Source: Hyphomicrobiales bacterium
GTDB taxonomy: Bacteria; Pseudomonadota; Alphaproteobacteria; Rhizobiales; Rhizobiaceae
Length of the DNA: 64,000 nucleotides
Direction: 5' to 3'
Assembly (NCBI GenBank): GCA_900469615.1
Contig: UBYA01000014.1
Span: 62,001-126,000 of the forward strand
Positions 19,583-28,013 of this stretch are shown here, in pieces (position 1 is the stretch's first letter; each line of letters starts with the position of its first letter). The position numbers were made by a program, and so were the translations under genes. The notes beneath the pieces are model-generated. The model worked only from the letters and a program-made list of their open reading frames with translations. It had not been told where the DNA came from and did no database searches.

Positions 19583-20995
19583 CTAGAGCAATTCAGCAAA
19601 AAGGCTGTTGGTGCTGGTTCCGGTGATTCGTACGTTAATAATGTCACCGATTTGCGATGCTTTTGCATCAACATTCACAGATTGCAGCCAGGGAGAGCGC
19701 CCAATCAACTGGCCTGGCATCCGGCCCGGCTTTTCCAGGAGGATATCCACTGTTTTGCCCACGCAAGCCTCGGCAAAAGCATGCTGCTGCCTCAGCAACA
19801 ACGCCTGCAACCGCTCCAGCCGCTCCGTCTTGACCTCTTCGGGCACCTGTTCCTTCAGCTCCGCCCCGGGCGTACCCGGCCGAGTCGAATATTTGAACGA
19901 AAAGGCCTGCGCATAATTGACCTCTTCGATCAGCTTCAATGTATCCTCAAAATCCTGGTCTGTCTCCCCCGGGAAGCCGACGATGAAATCGCCCGATAGT
20001 GCGATATCGGGGCGTGCCATGCGGATCTTCCCTATGAGCGCAAGATATTCGGCGGCCGTGTGCCGCCGGTTCATCGCCTTCAGGATGCGATCCGAACCCG
20101 CCTGAACCGGCAGATGCAGATAGGGCATCAGCGTGCGCAGGTCGCGATGCGCACCGATCAGGCGTTCGTCCATGTCGCGCGGATGGCTCGTCGTGTAGCG
20201 CAGCCGTGCCAGGCCAGGAATCTCAGCCAGGCGATAAAGGAGATCGCCGAGGCTCCAGGCGGTGCCTCCGGGGCCGGTGCCATGCCACGCATTGACGTTC
20301 TGGCCGAGCAGCGTGATCTCGCGCACGCCGCCCTCCACGAGCTTTTCGGCCTCTTCGACGATCTGCGAGACGGGCCGGGATACTTCGGAGCCGCGGGTAT
20401 AGGGCACGACACAGAAGGTGCAGAACTTGTCGCAGCCTTCCTGCACCGTCAGAAACGCGGTGACGCCGCGCGCGCGGATCTTCGTCTTTTCGGCGATCGG
20501 CAGATGCTCGAACTTGTCCTCGATCGCATATTCGGTATCGACGACGCGCTGGCCTTCCTTCGCCCGGCGAAGCGCATCGGGCAGGCGGTGATAGGTCTGC
20601 GGACCGATGACGACATCGACGGCAGGAGCCCGGCGCAGGATTTCCTCGCCCTCCGCCTGGGCAACGCAGCCGGTGACGCCGATCATCATCTCGCGGCCGT
20701 CTGCGGCTTTGCGCTTCTTCATGTCACGCAGCCGGCCGAGCGCGGAATAGACCTTTTCGGCCGCCTTCTCGCGGATATGACAGGTATTGAGCAGGACGAG
20801 ATCGGCCTCTTCCATGTCTTCGGTCGGCTCATAGCCGTCGCGGGCGAGCGCATCGCTCATCCGCGTGGAATCATAGACGTTCATCTGACAGCCGTAGGTC
20901 TTGATGAAGACCTTGCGGCTGTTGGAGCCGTCGCGGGGGCCGAGCTGCAGGGCATGGGCCGCCGGGGCGTCGAGGGTCAGGCTGTCCTTGGTCAT
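19583..20995 (-). CDS. miaB: tRNA-2-methylthio-N6-dimethylallyladenosine synthase
   Basis: Radical-SAM methylthiotransferase that adds the 2-methylthio group to i6A37 in tRNAs reading UNN codons. The 470-residue protein has the three N-terminal cluster cysteines ([33 protein letters not shown]), the radical-[11 protein letters not shown] motif and a C-terminal TRAM domain. It is the first gene of the miaB-phoH-ybeY block, with a 60-base gap from the upstream acyltransferase. Confidence 0.97.
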   Translation of the reverse strand: MTKDSLTLDAPAAHALQLGPRDGSNSRKVFIKTYGCQMNVYDSTRMSDALARDGYEPTEDMEEADLVLLNTCHIREKAAEKVYSALGRLRDMKKRKAADGREMMIGVTGCVAQAEGEEILRRAPAVDVVIGPQTYHRLPDALRRAKEGQRVVDTEYAIEDKFEHLPIAEKTKIRARGVTAFLTVQEGCDKFCTFCVVPYTRGSEVSRPVSQIVEEAEKLVEGGVREITLLGQNVNAWHGTGPGGTAWSLGDLLYRLAEIPGLARLRYTTSHPRDMDERLIGAHRDLRTLMPYLHLPVQAGSDRILKAMNRRHTAAEYLALIGKIRMARPDIALSGDFIVGFPGETDQDFEDTLKLIEEVNYAQAFSFKYSTRPGTPGAELKEQVPEEVKTERLERLQALLLRQQHAFAEACVGKTVDILLEKPGRMPGQLIGRSPWLQSVNVDAKASQIGDIINVRITGTSTNSLFAELL

Positions 20996-21055
20996 GGCCG
21001 CTATGTAGTGGCTTTTGCTTTCGGAGAAAATGAAAAAGTTGGGATCACCTGGAAA

Positions 21056-21853
21056 TCAGGCGATCTCGCGACCGAGAAGCCGGCTGGCGAGCATCGTGCG
21101 GATGCGCCGCGCAATGGTGGCGCTGACTTCCTTGCGGTTGGTGCCGGCGCGATAATCGACGGCTTCGCCGAAGCAGACATCGACATCGATGGCACCGCAC
21201 CGGATGATGCCCTTCAGGTGCGGCACGAGTTCGATATCGCCGGGCCAGGCGGTCAGCGGGCGATAGTAGCGTCCCATCGCCGTGCCGTGGACGTGCGTGT
21301 AGGCAACCGCCACCGGCTGCACATGCACGACGGCATCCGGCGTCTTCGGCAAGGCCGCGGCGGCGGCACCGAAGAGCGAAGACTTGACCTCCAGCAGCCG
21401 ATTGCCATCCGAAGTGGTTCCCTCCGGAAACAGCACCATGATTTCGCCATCGGCCATGCGCTCGGCAATCTCGTTTACCTGATCGCCCGTCTTGCGCTTC
21501 TGCTCGCGCTCGACGAACACACTCTTCTGCCACTGCGCGAACAGGCCGAAGATCGGCCAGTCCTTCACCTCCGACTTGGCGATGAAGGAGACATCGGCCA
21601 CTGCCGACAGGACGAGAATATCGAGCCAGGACGAATGGTTCGAAGCCAGCATCAAGGGCCGGCTGGGCTCGAGCTTGCCGATGACATGGATACGCACGCC
21701 GAGCCAATAGCAGACGATGCGATGCCAGTAGCGCGGCAGGTATCGCCTGAGCTTCCAGTCGAAGCGCAGGCAAAGGATCTGCAGCGGCAGCATCACGGCG
21801 CTGACGACACCGATGACCACGGCGGCACAGCCGATGCGCAGCCAGGTCATCAA
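21056..21853 (-). CDS. 1-acyl-glycerol-3-phosphate acyltransferase family (PlsC/OlsA-like)
   Basis: A 265-residue membrane-associated acyltransferase. An N-terminal membrane segment (about residues 5-30) precedes the PlsC domain with NHSSWLD (the HX4D catalytic motif) and the substrate-binding block FPEGTTSDGNR. Two roles are possible: phosphatidic acid synthesis (PlsC), or the O-acylation of lyso-ornithine lipid (OlsA). From memory, the rhizobial homologue next to miaB and fur is OlsA. The window also carries olsB about 15 kb away, so the OlsA reading is attractive but unproven. Confidence 0.85.
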   Translation of the reverse strand: MMTWLRIGCAAVVIGVVSAVMLPLQILCLRFDWKLRRYLPRYWHRIVCYWLGVRIHVIGKLEPSRPLMLASNHSSWLDILVLSAVADVSFIAKSEVKDWPIFGLFAQWQKSVFVEREQKRKTGDQVNEIAERMADGEIMVLFPEGTTSDGNRLLEVKSSLFGAAAAALPKTPDAVVHVQPVAVAYTHVHGTAMGRYYRPLTAWPGDIELVPHLKGIIRCGAIDVDVCFGEAVDYRAGTNRKEVSATIARRIRTMLASRLLGREIA

Positions 21854-21883
21854 ATCATTCGCTCCTGCATGACAGCCTTCACG

Positions 21884-22312
21884 TCAACCTTCGTCCTTCT
21901 TCAGCGGGATGCCGTAGAGCTCCAGCCGGTGGTCGACGAGTTTGAAGCCGTGTTCGCGGGCAATGCGCTCCTGCAGCGCCTCGATCTCCGGCGAGTGGAA
22001 TTCGATCACCTCGCCGCTCTTCAGGTCGATGAGGTGATCGTGATGCTCTTCCGGCACGGTCTCATAGCGGGAGCGGCCATCGCGAAAATCGTGGCGGGCA
22101 AGAAGGCCGGCATCCTCGAACAGCTTGACGGTGCGATAGACCGTGGAAATCGAGATTTTCGCGTCCACCTGCACGGAGCGGCGATAAAGCTCCTCGACAT
22201 CCGGGTGATCGCCGGAGTTCTCGATGATGCGCGCGATGATCCGGCGCTGCTCCGTCATGCGCATGCCGCGCTCGGCGCAGAGCTCCTCAAGGGATTTTAC
22301 GGCATCATCCAT
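21884..22312 (-). CDS. mur: Fur-family metal regulator, probably Mur
   Basis: A 142-residue Fur-family repressor. The N-terminal winged helix includes RMTEQRRIIARII and the recognition helix ISISTVYRTVKLFEDAGL. The metal-site region shows EEHHDHLIDLKSGEVIEFHSPEIE. The C-terminal cysteine pairs that hold structural zinc in classical Fur are absent. In Rhizobiaceae this orthologue is known as Mur and responds to manganese rather than iron, so a Mn-uptake target set is expected. It lies 30 bases upstream of the acyltransferase gene. Confidence 0.88.
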   Translation of the reverse strand: MDDAVKSLEELCAERGMRMTEQRRIIARIIENSGDHPDVEELYRRSVQVDAKISISTVYRTVKLFEDAGLLARHDFRDGRSRYETVPEEHHDHLIDLKSGEVIEFHSPEIEALQERIAREHGFKLVDHRLELYGIPLKKDEG

Positions 22313-22351
22313 CGATTGCTGTCTTCGGTCTATTTGGACTGTGACAACGGA

Positions 22352-22846
22352 CTAGCGAAGAACGCGGCGCATGACAAGCGCCGTCGACTTCGTGCCGTCG
22401 TCGCCGACATAATAGGCCTTGCGCTCGCCGACCGTTTCGAAGCCGAGCTTTCGGTAGAGGCCGAGCGCGGGCTGATTGCCGCCGTCCACCTCGAGAAACA
22501 TGGTCTCGCCGCCACGATGGCGGGTTTCGCGCAGCGCCGCCTGCATCAGCCTCCAGCCGAGGCCGGTGCGCCCGAGCCTGGCATTGACGGCAATGGTCAG
22601 GATTTCGCCCTCGCCCGCCACATGCCGCGCCAGCACGAAGCCGGGAAGCGCTTTCCTCAGGATGGCATTGGTCTGGCGGGCGACGAAACCGAATGTCGTT
22701 TCCTGCGAGAGGAGGCCCTGAAATTCGGTCTCGTCCCAGATCCGCGGGAACCGCTCGCCGTGCAGGATGGCCACTTCGGCACAATCCTTGAGCTCCATCG
22801 GGACGATTTCGTATTCGGCTTTCAAGGTCAGGTAGGATTCGAGCAT
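22352..22846 (-). CDS. rimI: Ribosomal-protein alanine N-acetyltransferase RimI
   Basis: A 164-residue GNAT acetyltransferase, by family acetylating the N-terminal alanine of ribosomal protein S18. The acetyl-CoA binding loop is recognisable in LTIAVNARLGRTGLGWRLM, followed by FLEVDGGNQPALGLYRKLGFETVGERKAYY, the usual RimI ending. It starts two bases after tsaB, and the tsaB-rimI pairing is conserved across bacteria, strengthening the call. Confidence 0.93.
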   Translation of the reverse strand: MLESYLTLKAEYEIVPMELKDCAEVAILHGERFPRIWDETEFQGLLSQETTFGFVARQTNAILRKALPGFVLARHVAGEGEILTIAVNARLGRTGLGWRLMQAALRETRHRGGETMFLEVDGGNQPALGLYRKLGFETVGERKAYYVGDDGTKSTALVMRRVLR

Positions 22847-22848
22847 GT

Positions 22849-23505
22849 CTATTGCCTGGCGACTGCGTATCCGGCCTGCGGTCTGACATCGGGTCCGCGA
22901 AGATAAAGCGGCTTCGGCCTTTCGCCGGCAGGCTTGCCGGCGCCCAGCCGGGCGACGATGGCAATCGGAAATGCGTCTGGCCGCTCCGCCGGCGGCGCGT
23001 CGCTCAGCCGGGCGACCGCCGTTCCGGTAACGATGCCGTCGAAGCCGGCAGCGATTGCCCGCGCTTCGCCGATCGTCACGGCCCGAGCCTCGTCCAGCGG
23101 GTTGCCATCGGCATCGAAGCTCTGGAGATAGATCTCCTCGCGCTTGGCGTCGATGGCAGCCAGAACCGACTTGCCCGGATTCTGCGCTCTGGCAGTCGCA
23201 GCCATGACCTCGAGGGTCGTGACGCCGACTGCCGGAACGTTGAGGGAGAGTGCAAACCCCCGCGCGGCGGCGACGCCGATGCGGATGCCGGTGAAGGAAC
23301 CGGGGCCGACGGTCACGACGACACGTTCCACCGCCGAAAGCGCTACATCGGCTTTCGCCAGCGCTTCGTCGACAACGTGCATCAGATGCTCGGCATGTCC
23401 CCGTCCGATCGTTTCCGTGACCTCCCCCATCACAGAATCACTACCGCTATCATACACAGCGGCAGCGCAATCCACACCTGCCGTGTCGAGCGCCAAGACG
23501 ATCAT
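22849..23505 (-). CDS. tsaB: tRNA threonylcarbamoyladenosine biosynthesis protein TsaB
   Basis: Non-catalytic ASKHA-fold partner of TsaD and TsaE in t6A37 formation on tRNAs. The 218-residue protein starts MIVLALDTAGVDCAAAV (ATG at 23503-23505; longer in-frame starts add a cysteine-rich extension unlike the family). It carries the diagnostic VTVGPGSFTGIRIGVAAARG and VLAAIDAKREEIYLQ. It is followed immediately by rimI. Confidence 0.94.
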   Translation of the reverse strand: MIVLALDTAGVDCAAAVYDSGSDSVMGEVTETIGRGHAEHLMHVVDEALAKADVALSAVERVVVTVGPGSFTGIRIGVAAARGFALSLNVPAVGVTTLEVMAATARAQNPGKSVLAAIDAKREEIYLQSFDADGNPLDEARAVTIGEARAIAAGFDGIVTGTAVARLSDAPPAERPDAFPIAIVARLGAGKPAGERPKPLYLRGPDVRPQAGYAVARQ

Positions 23506-23530
23506 ATCAATTTTTCCGAAACGCCAGAAT

Positions 23531-24097
23531 TCAGACGGCTTCGACTTCCCGCACTTCCGGGACGAAATGGCGCAGCAGGTTCTGCACGCCATGCTTCAGC
23601 GTTGCCGTGGAGGACGGGCAGCCGGCGCAGGATCCCTTCATGTTGAGGTAGACCTTGCCGTCGCGGAAGCCGCGGAAGGTGATGTCGCCGCCATCCTGGG
23701 CAACGGCCGGGCGCACGCGCGTTTCCAGCAGTTCCTTGATGGTCAGCACGATCGACTCGTCACCCTCGTCGAAGAACTCGCCGCCGGCATCCTGCACTTC
23801 GGAAGACACCGAAGAGGAGCCCATGACCGGCTTGCCGGACATGAAATGCTCCATGATGGAACCGAGGATGGCCGGCTTCAGGTGCTGCCATTCCTGATTT
23901 TCCTTGGAAACGGAAATGAAGTCGTAGCCGAAATAGACACCGGTCACGCCGGGAACCTCGAAGAGGCGGGCAGCCAGCGGCGAAGCCTCGGCTTCCTCGG
24001 CACTGCGGAACTCGGCGGTGCCGCTTTCCATCACCACCTTGCCCGGCAGGAACTTGAGGGTCGCGGGGTTCGGCGTCGCTTCGGTCTGAATGAACAT
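23531..24097 (-). CDS. NifU-family Fe-S scaffold/carrier protein (NfuA-like)
   Basis: A 188-residue iron-sulfur carrier with an N-terminal Nfu_N domain (MFIQTEATPNPATLKFLPG, VPGVTGVYFGYDFISVSK) and a C-terminal NifU domain with DGGDITFRGF and the cluster-binding CxxC in GSCAGCPSS. It probably delivers Fe-S clusters to apo-proteins. The start at 24097 has GGAG nearby; an upstream ATG would add an 18-residue basic extension. It stands between tsaB and a universal stress protein gene. Confidence 0.92.
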   Translation of the reverse strand: MFIQTEATPNPATLKFLPGKVVMESGTAEFRSAEEAEASPLAARLFEVPGVTGVYFGYDFISVSKENQEWQHLKPAILGSIMEHFMSGKPVMGSSSVSSEVQDAGGEFFDEGDESIVLTIKELLETRVRPAVAQDGGDITFRGFRDGKVYLNMKGSCAGCPSSTATLKHGVQNLLRHFVPEVREVEAV

Positions 24098-24215
24098 CTT
24101 GATCTCCATGCGGCGAGCGAAACGCCCGGTCCCGACTTTAGAATATTTCAAAAGAAAATAGGCCTTTTGGCCATTCTATTCAAGAGAGTGTTTCTCAAGA
24201 AATAGCATGCGCCGA

Positions 24216-24707
24216 TCAGCTCAGCGCATCGATTTCCTCGTTGCTCAACGTATCCGGAAGCACCGTGACCGGGATCGGAAAGGCTGCCGCGCGCCCGGCG
24301 ATCGACGAGACGAGCGGGCCCGGGCCCTCCTTTGCGGAGCCGGCGGCAAGCACGAGCAGCGCGATATCCCGGTCGTCCTCGATCACGGCGTTGATCTGCT
24401 CGGCAGCCGATCCCTCGCGGATGACGATCTCAGGGTCGATGCCGATATTTTCGCGGACGGCCTGCGCCGCCTTTGCCGTCGCCGCCTCGGCCTCCTCGCG
24501 CGCTTCCGCCCGCATGATTTCCTCGACGCCAAGCCATTGCTGGAAATCGCCTTCGGGAATCACATAGAGCAGCACGAGGCCGCCATTGGAATTCTTGGCG
24601 CGCCGGCCGGCATAGTGAACGGCGCGCTGGCATTCTGGTGTGCCGTCGATGACCGCCATGAACTTGCGGCGATGACCTTCGAGCCGTGAGAGACGTGTTG
24701 ATACCAT
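24216..24707 (-). CDS. Universal stress protein (UspA family)
   Basis: A 163-residue single-domain Usp protein. The fold is indicated by FMAVIDGTPECQRAVHYAGRRA at the N-terminus and LLVLAAGSAKEGPGPLVSSIAG, a variant of the GxxGx9GS nucleotide loop, near the C-terminus, ending with PIPVTVLPDTLS. The start at 24707 is a choice; an ATG 12 codons upstream is possible. Specific function unknown. It may share a transcript with trpS upstream. Confidence 0.85.
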   Translation of the reverse strand: MVSTRLSRLEGHRRKFMAVIDGTPECQRAVHYAGRRAKNSNGGLVLLYVIPEGDFQQWLGVEEIMRAEAREEAEAATAKAAQAVRENIGIDPEIVIREGSAAEQINAVIEDDRDIALLVLAAGSAKEGPGPLVSSIAGRAAAFPIPVTVLPDTLSNEEIDALS

Positions 24708-24782
24708 AAGGCGACTCTGACACCCGAAGACGACGTTTTGCAAGCCCCCGATTTCAACCGGGAGGCCTGCATGACGACATCG

Positions 24783-25847
24783 TCAATAGAGAAAACCGAT
24801 AATGTCGCGGACCTGCTTCATGGTGACGTCGGCACGGGCACGGGCACGGGCGCTGCCATCGCGCAGAACGGCGTCGATGTGACCGGGATCGGCCATCAGG
24901 CGGCGCATTTCCGTGGTGATCGGCGAAAGCACATGCACGGCGAGATCGACCAGCGCGGGCTTGAAGACGGAGAACTGCTGACCGCCGAATTCGGACAGGA
25001 CATCCGCCTTCGACTTGTCGGCAAGCGCCGCATAGATGCCGACCAGGTTGTCGGCTTCCGGCCGGCCTGCGAGACCGGCGATTTCGCTCGGCAAGCCATC
25101 CGGATCGGTCTTGGCCTTGCGGATCTTCTTCGAGATGTTTTCCTCGTCATCGAGCAGGTTGATGCGCGACAGGTCCGAAGCGTCGGATTTCGACATCTTC
25201 TTGGTGCCGTCACGCAACGACATGACGCGCGGCGCCGGACCGTCGATCAGCGGCTCGACCATCGGGAAATAGGCATGCACCGGCTCGTCGCCGACGGTGA
25301 TGTCGATGCCGTAACCCGTGCGGCGGATATGCTCCATGTAGTCCAGATTGAACTTCATGGCGATATCGCGGGTCAGCTCCAGATGCTGCTTCTGGTCGTC
25401 GCCGACCGGAACATGCGTGGCGCGATAAAGCAGGATGTCGGCGGCCATCAGGCTCGGATAGGCGTAGAGCCCGAGCGAGGCCTGCTCCCGATCCTTGCCG
25501 GCCTTGTCCTTGAACTGCGTCATGCGGTTCATCCAGCCGATGCGGGCGACGCAGTTGAAGATCCAGGCAAGCTCGGCATGCCCCGGCACGGCCGACTGGT
25601 TGAAGACGATATGCTTTTCCGGGTCGATGCCGGCGGCAAGGAAGGCCGCGGTGATCGAGCGCGTCTGGTTCGGCATGTCCTCATGCACGAGCTGCGCCGT
25701 CAGCGCATGCATGTCGACGACGCAGTAGATGCAGTCGTTGTTGGCCTGCAGGGCGACGAACTTGCGGATCGCGCCGAGATAGTTGCCGAGGTGGAGATTG
25801 CCGGTCGGCTGGACGCCGGAGAATACGAGCGGCTTGAATTCGGTCAT
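24783..25847 (-). CDS. trpS: Tryptophanyl-tRNA synthetase
   Basis: Class I aminoacyl-tRNA synthetase, 354 residues. It shows [18 protein letters not shown] (HIGH-like, HLGN), [17 protein letters not shown] for tryptophan recognition and the KMSKSDASD signature loop. The C-terminus ends with [13 protein letters not shown]. Near that end a short GGGCAC triple repeat codes Ala-Arg-Ala-Arg-Ala-Arg; it does not break the frame. It lies downstream of murJ and the VOC gene. Confidence 0.97.
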   Translation of the reverse strand: MTEFKPLVFSGVQPTGNLHLGNYLGAIRKFVALQANNDCIYCVVDMHALTAQLVHEDMPNQTRSITAAFLAAGIDPEKHIVFNQSAVPGHAELAWIFNCVARIGWMNRMTQFKDKAGKDREQASLGLYAYPSLMAADILLYRATHVPVGDDQKQHLELTRDIAMKFNLDYMEHIRRTGYGIDITVGDEPVHAYFPMVEPLIDGPAPRVMSLRDGTKKMSKSDASDLSRINLLDDEENISKKIRKAKTDPDGLPSEIAGLAGRPEADNLVGIYAALADKSKADVLSEFGGQQFSVFKPALVDLAVHVLSPITTEMRRLMADPGHIDAVLRDGSARARARADVTMKQVRDIIGFLY

Positions 25848-25957
25848 GTCGTCCTCAAAAGGCTTGTGGAGGGCCCGGGTGAGCGGCGCTCGACCCTTGG
25901 TTCGAGCGGCTTATGCACGCGGTATCGACGGGGATCAAGAGGCTATGTGACAGACAC

Positions 25958-26350
25958 TCAGGAAGAATGCTGGATCAGGTCCCAGGTGTTGCCATAGGGA
26001 TCGGCGAAGACCGCCACCGTGCCATAGACCTCATGACGCGGCTCCTCCCGGAACATGACGCCCCTGGCCAGCATCGCGGCATGATCGCGGGCGAAATCAT
26101 CGGTCTTGAGGAAGAAGCCGACGCGGCCGCCGGTCTGGTTGCCGATCGCGGCGCGCTGGCCGTCGCTGGCGGCCTGGGCCAGCAGGAGCGCGGCACCCTC
26201 CCCGCCTTTCGGCCTGACGACGACCCAGCGCTTGCCCTCCGGCTGCACCTCGTCCTGCAGGCAATCGAAGCCGAGGCTATCGCAGTAGAAGGCTTTGGCG
26301 CGATCGTAGTCATCGACGACGAGGGCGACGAGGAAGAGGGATTGAGACAT
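25958..26350 (-). CDS. VOC-family (glyoxalase/bleomycin-resistance-like) protein
   Basis: A 130-residue vicinal-oxygen-chelate protein starting MSQSLFLVALVVDDYDRAKAFY, with VVVRPKGGEGAALLLA, GRVGFFLKTDDF and the C-terminal FADPYGNTWDLIQ. The start at 26350 opens the first beta strand; upstream codons give a basic non-family extension. Its substrate is unknown; many such proteins are dioxygenases, isomerases or drug-binding proteins. It lies between murJ and trpS. Confidence 0.85.
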   Translation of the reverse strand: MSQSLFLVALVVDDYDRAKAFYCDSLGFDCLQDEVQPEGKRWVVVRPKGGEGAALLLAQAASDGQRAAIGNQTGGRVGFFLKTDDFARDHAAMLARGVMFREEPRHEVYGTVAVFADPYGNTWDLIQHSS

Positions 26351-26411
26351 GCAGGGCTCCACTTCTGGCAAAGTCGCCCCCTCGTCCCGCTTGCGGGGAG
26401 AGGGTGCTTTG

Positions 26412-28013
26412 TTACTCCCCGTTCGCCACCTCGGCATCTCGAGCAGTCGCGGCCCGCTTGCGCTTCAAATTGCGACGTACCATGCCCAAATCCACGCCGC
26501 CGATCAGGAAAGCGACAATGAAATAAACCGCCATCGCAATCAATATGAGCAAGCCCAGGACGCCGGTCTTGGTGAGCAGCGTCGAGCTGGACCCCAGAAG
26601 CGGCTCCCACCGATGAGACAAATACACGATGACGCCGCCCATGACGGCGGAGGAGACGAGCAGCATGACGGTGCGGCGCACCAGCGACCATTCCCAGGCG
26701 AGATGTCCGCGGCGATAGAGCGTGACGAAGAGCTGTACAGCGTTCAGCCAGCCGGCAACCGCCTCGGCGAGCGCAATGCCGCGTTCGGCCAGCACCGGGA
26801 AAAGCAGGATGGACAGCGCCGAATTGACGGCGACGGCAACCGCCGTGTAGCGCATCGGCGATTTCGTATCTTCGCGGGCATAAAAGCCGGGCTGCAAGGC
26901 CTTGATCAGCACGAAAGCCGGCAGGCCCAGGCCGAAGATGGCGAGGATGGAGCCGACCAGCGCCGTATTGTTCGGATTAAAGGCGCCGCGCTCGTAAAGC
27001 ACGCGGATGATATCGTCCGAGAGCAGCCACAGCGCGACAGCGGCCGGCAGCGTCAGGAACAGCACGAATTCGATCGAGCGGTTCTGGATATTGGCGGCTT
27101 CCTTGATATGGCCCGACTTCAGCGAACGCGCCAGTTCCGGCAGAAGCACGATTCCGACCGCGACGCCGACGACGCCCAGCGGCAACTGGTAGATCCGGTC
27201 TGCATATTGCAGGGCGGCGATCGCGCCTTCCTTGCCCGAGGCAATCGCCTGGCCGATCACCAGATTGATCTGAGTAACGCCGCCGGTAATGGCTGCCGGG
27301 ATCGCAAGAAGCAGGAGCCGCTTGACATTGGGCGTGAAGCGCGGAAAGCGCAGGCCAATATTGATGCCGGCATGACGCACGCCGATATAGACGACGGCCA
27401 GCTGCAGCACGCCCGCCACCAGCACCGACCAGGACAGATACCACGCGGTGCTCAGCGGATCGGCGCCATAGTAGATCGCGTAGAACAGCGCGCTGATCAT
27501 CACCAGGTTCAGGAAGATCGGAGCCACGGCGGCGGCGAAGAAATGATGCAGCGAATTCAGCATGCCGCTCATCATCGCCGTCAGCGACATCGACATAAGG
27601 TAGGGGAACATCACGGCGGCCAACCGGACCGTCAGGTCGAATTTCTCGGCATCGTCGGCAAAGCCGGGCGCGATGACCCAACGCACCAGGAGCGGCATGG
27701 CCAGTTCCATGACGATGGTGATCAGCAGCAGGACCGAGAAGAGAACGCCGAACACCTCCTCCGAGAAGCGCTTGGCGCCGTCGATGCCGTTCGCCTCGAT
27801 CTCCTTGGCGAAGAGCGGCACGAAAGCAGCATTGAAGGCACCCTCGGCAAACAGGCGACGGAAGAGGTTCGGAAAGCGGAAGGCGGCGTAGAAGACGTCG
27901 GCCATCGGCCCGGTGCCGAGGGCGGCCGCCATCAGCGTTTCGCGGGCAAAGCCGAAGATGCGGCTGCCGAGCGTCGCACCACCGACCGTGATGAATTTCT
28001 TGACTAGGCTCAT
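26412..28013 (-). CDS. murJ: Lipid II flippase MurJ
   Basis: Inner-membrane flippase moving lipid II to the periplasmic face for peptidoglycan synthesis. The 533-residue protein has about 14 predicted membrane spans. Family motifs include [20 protein letters not shown] at the N-terminus, [22 protein letters not shown] and [18 protein letters not shown]. It overlaps glnD by four bases (ATGA), so the two are translationally coupled, as in several rhizobia. Confidence 0.96.
   Translation of the reverse strand: MSLVKKFITVGGATLGSRIFGFARETLMAAALGTGPMADVFYAAFRFPNLFRRLFAEGAFNAAFVPLFAKEIEANGIDGAKRFSEEVFGVLFSVLLLITIVMELAMPLLVRWVIAPGFADDAEKFDLTVRLAAVMFPYLMSMSLTAMMSGMLNSLHHFFAAAVAPIFLNLVMISALFYAIYYGADPLSTAWYLSWSVLVAGVLQLAVVYIGVRHAGINIGLRFPRFTPNVKRLLLLAIPAAITGGVTQINLVIGQAIASGKEGAIAALQYADRIYQLPLGVVGVAVGIVLLPELARSLKSGHIKEAANIQNRSIEFVLFLTLPAAVALWLLSDDIIRVLYERGAFNPNNTALVGSILAIFGLGLPAFVLIKALQPGFYAREDTKSPMRYTAVAVAVNSALSILLFPVLAERGIALAEAVAGWLNAVQLFVTLYRRGHLAWEWSLVRRTVMLLVSSAVMGGVIVYLSHRWEPLLGSSSTLLTKTGVLGLLILIAMAVYFIVAFLIGGVDLGMVRRNLKRKRAATARDAEVANGE

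Noticed and set aside
19583-19600. CTAGAGCAATTC at the miaB stop as a third RIME copy
   Set aside because: Only about ten bases match the RIME end; no further similarity follows.
24825-24855. GGGCAC triple repeat at the 3' end of trpS as a phase-variation tract
   Set aside because: Six-base units keep the frame, only three copies exist, and the protein C-terminus is otherwise normal.
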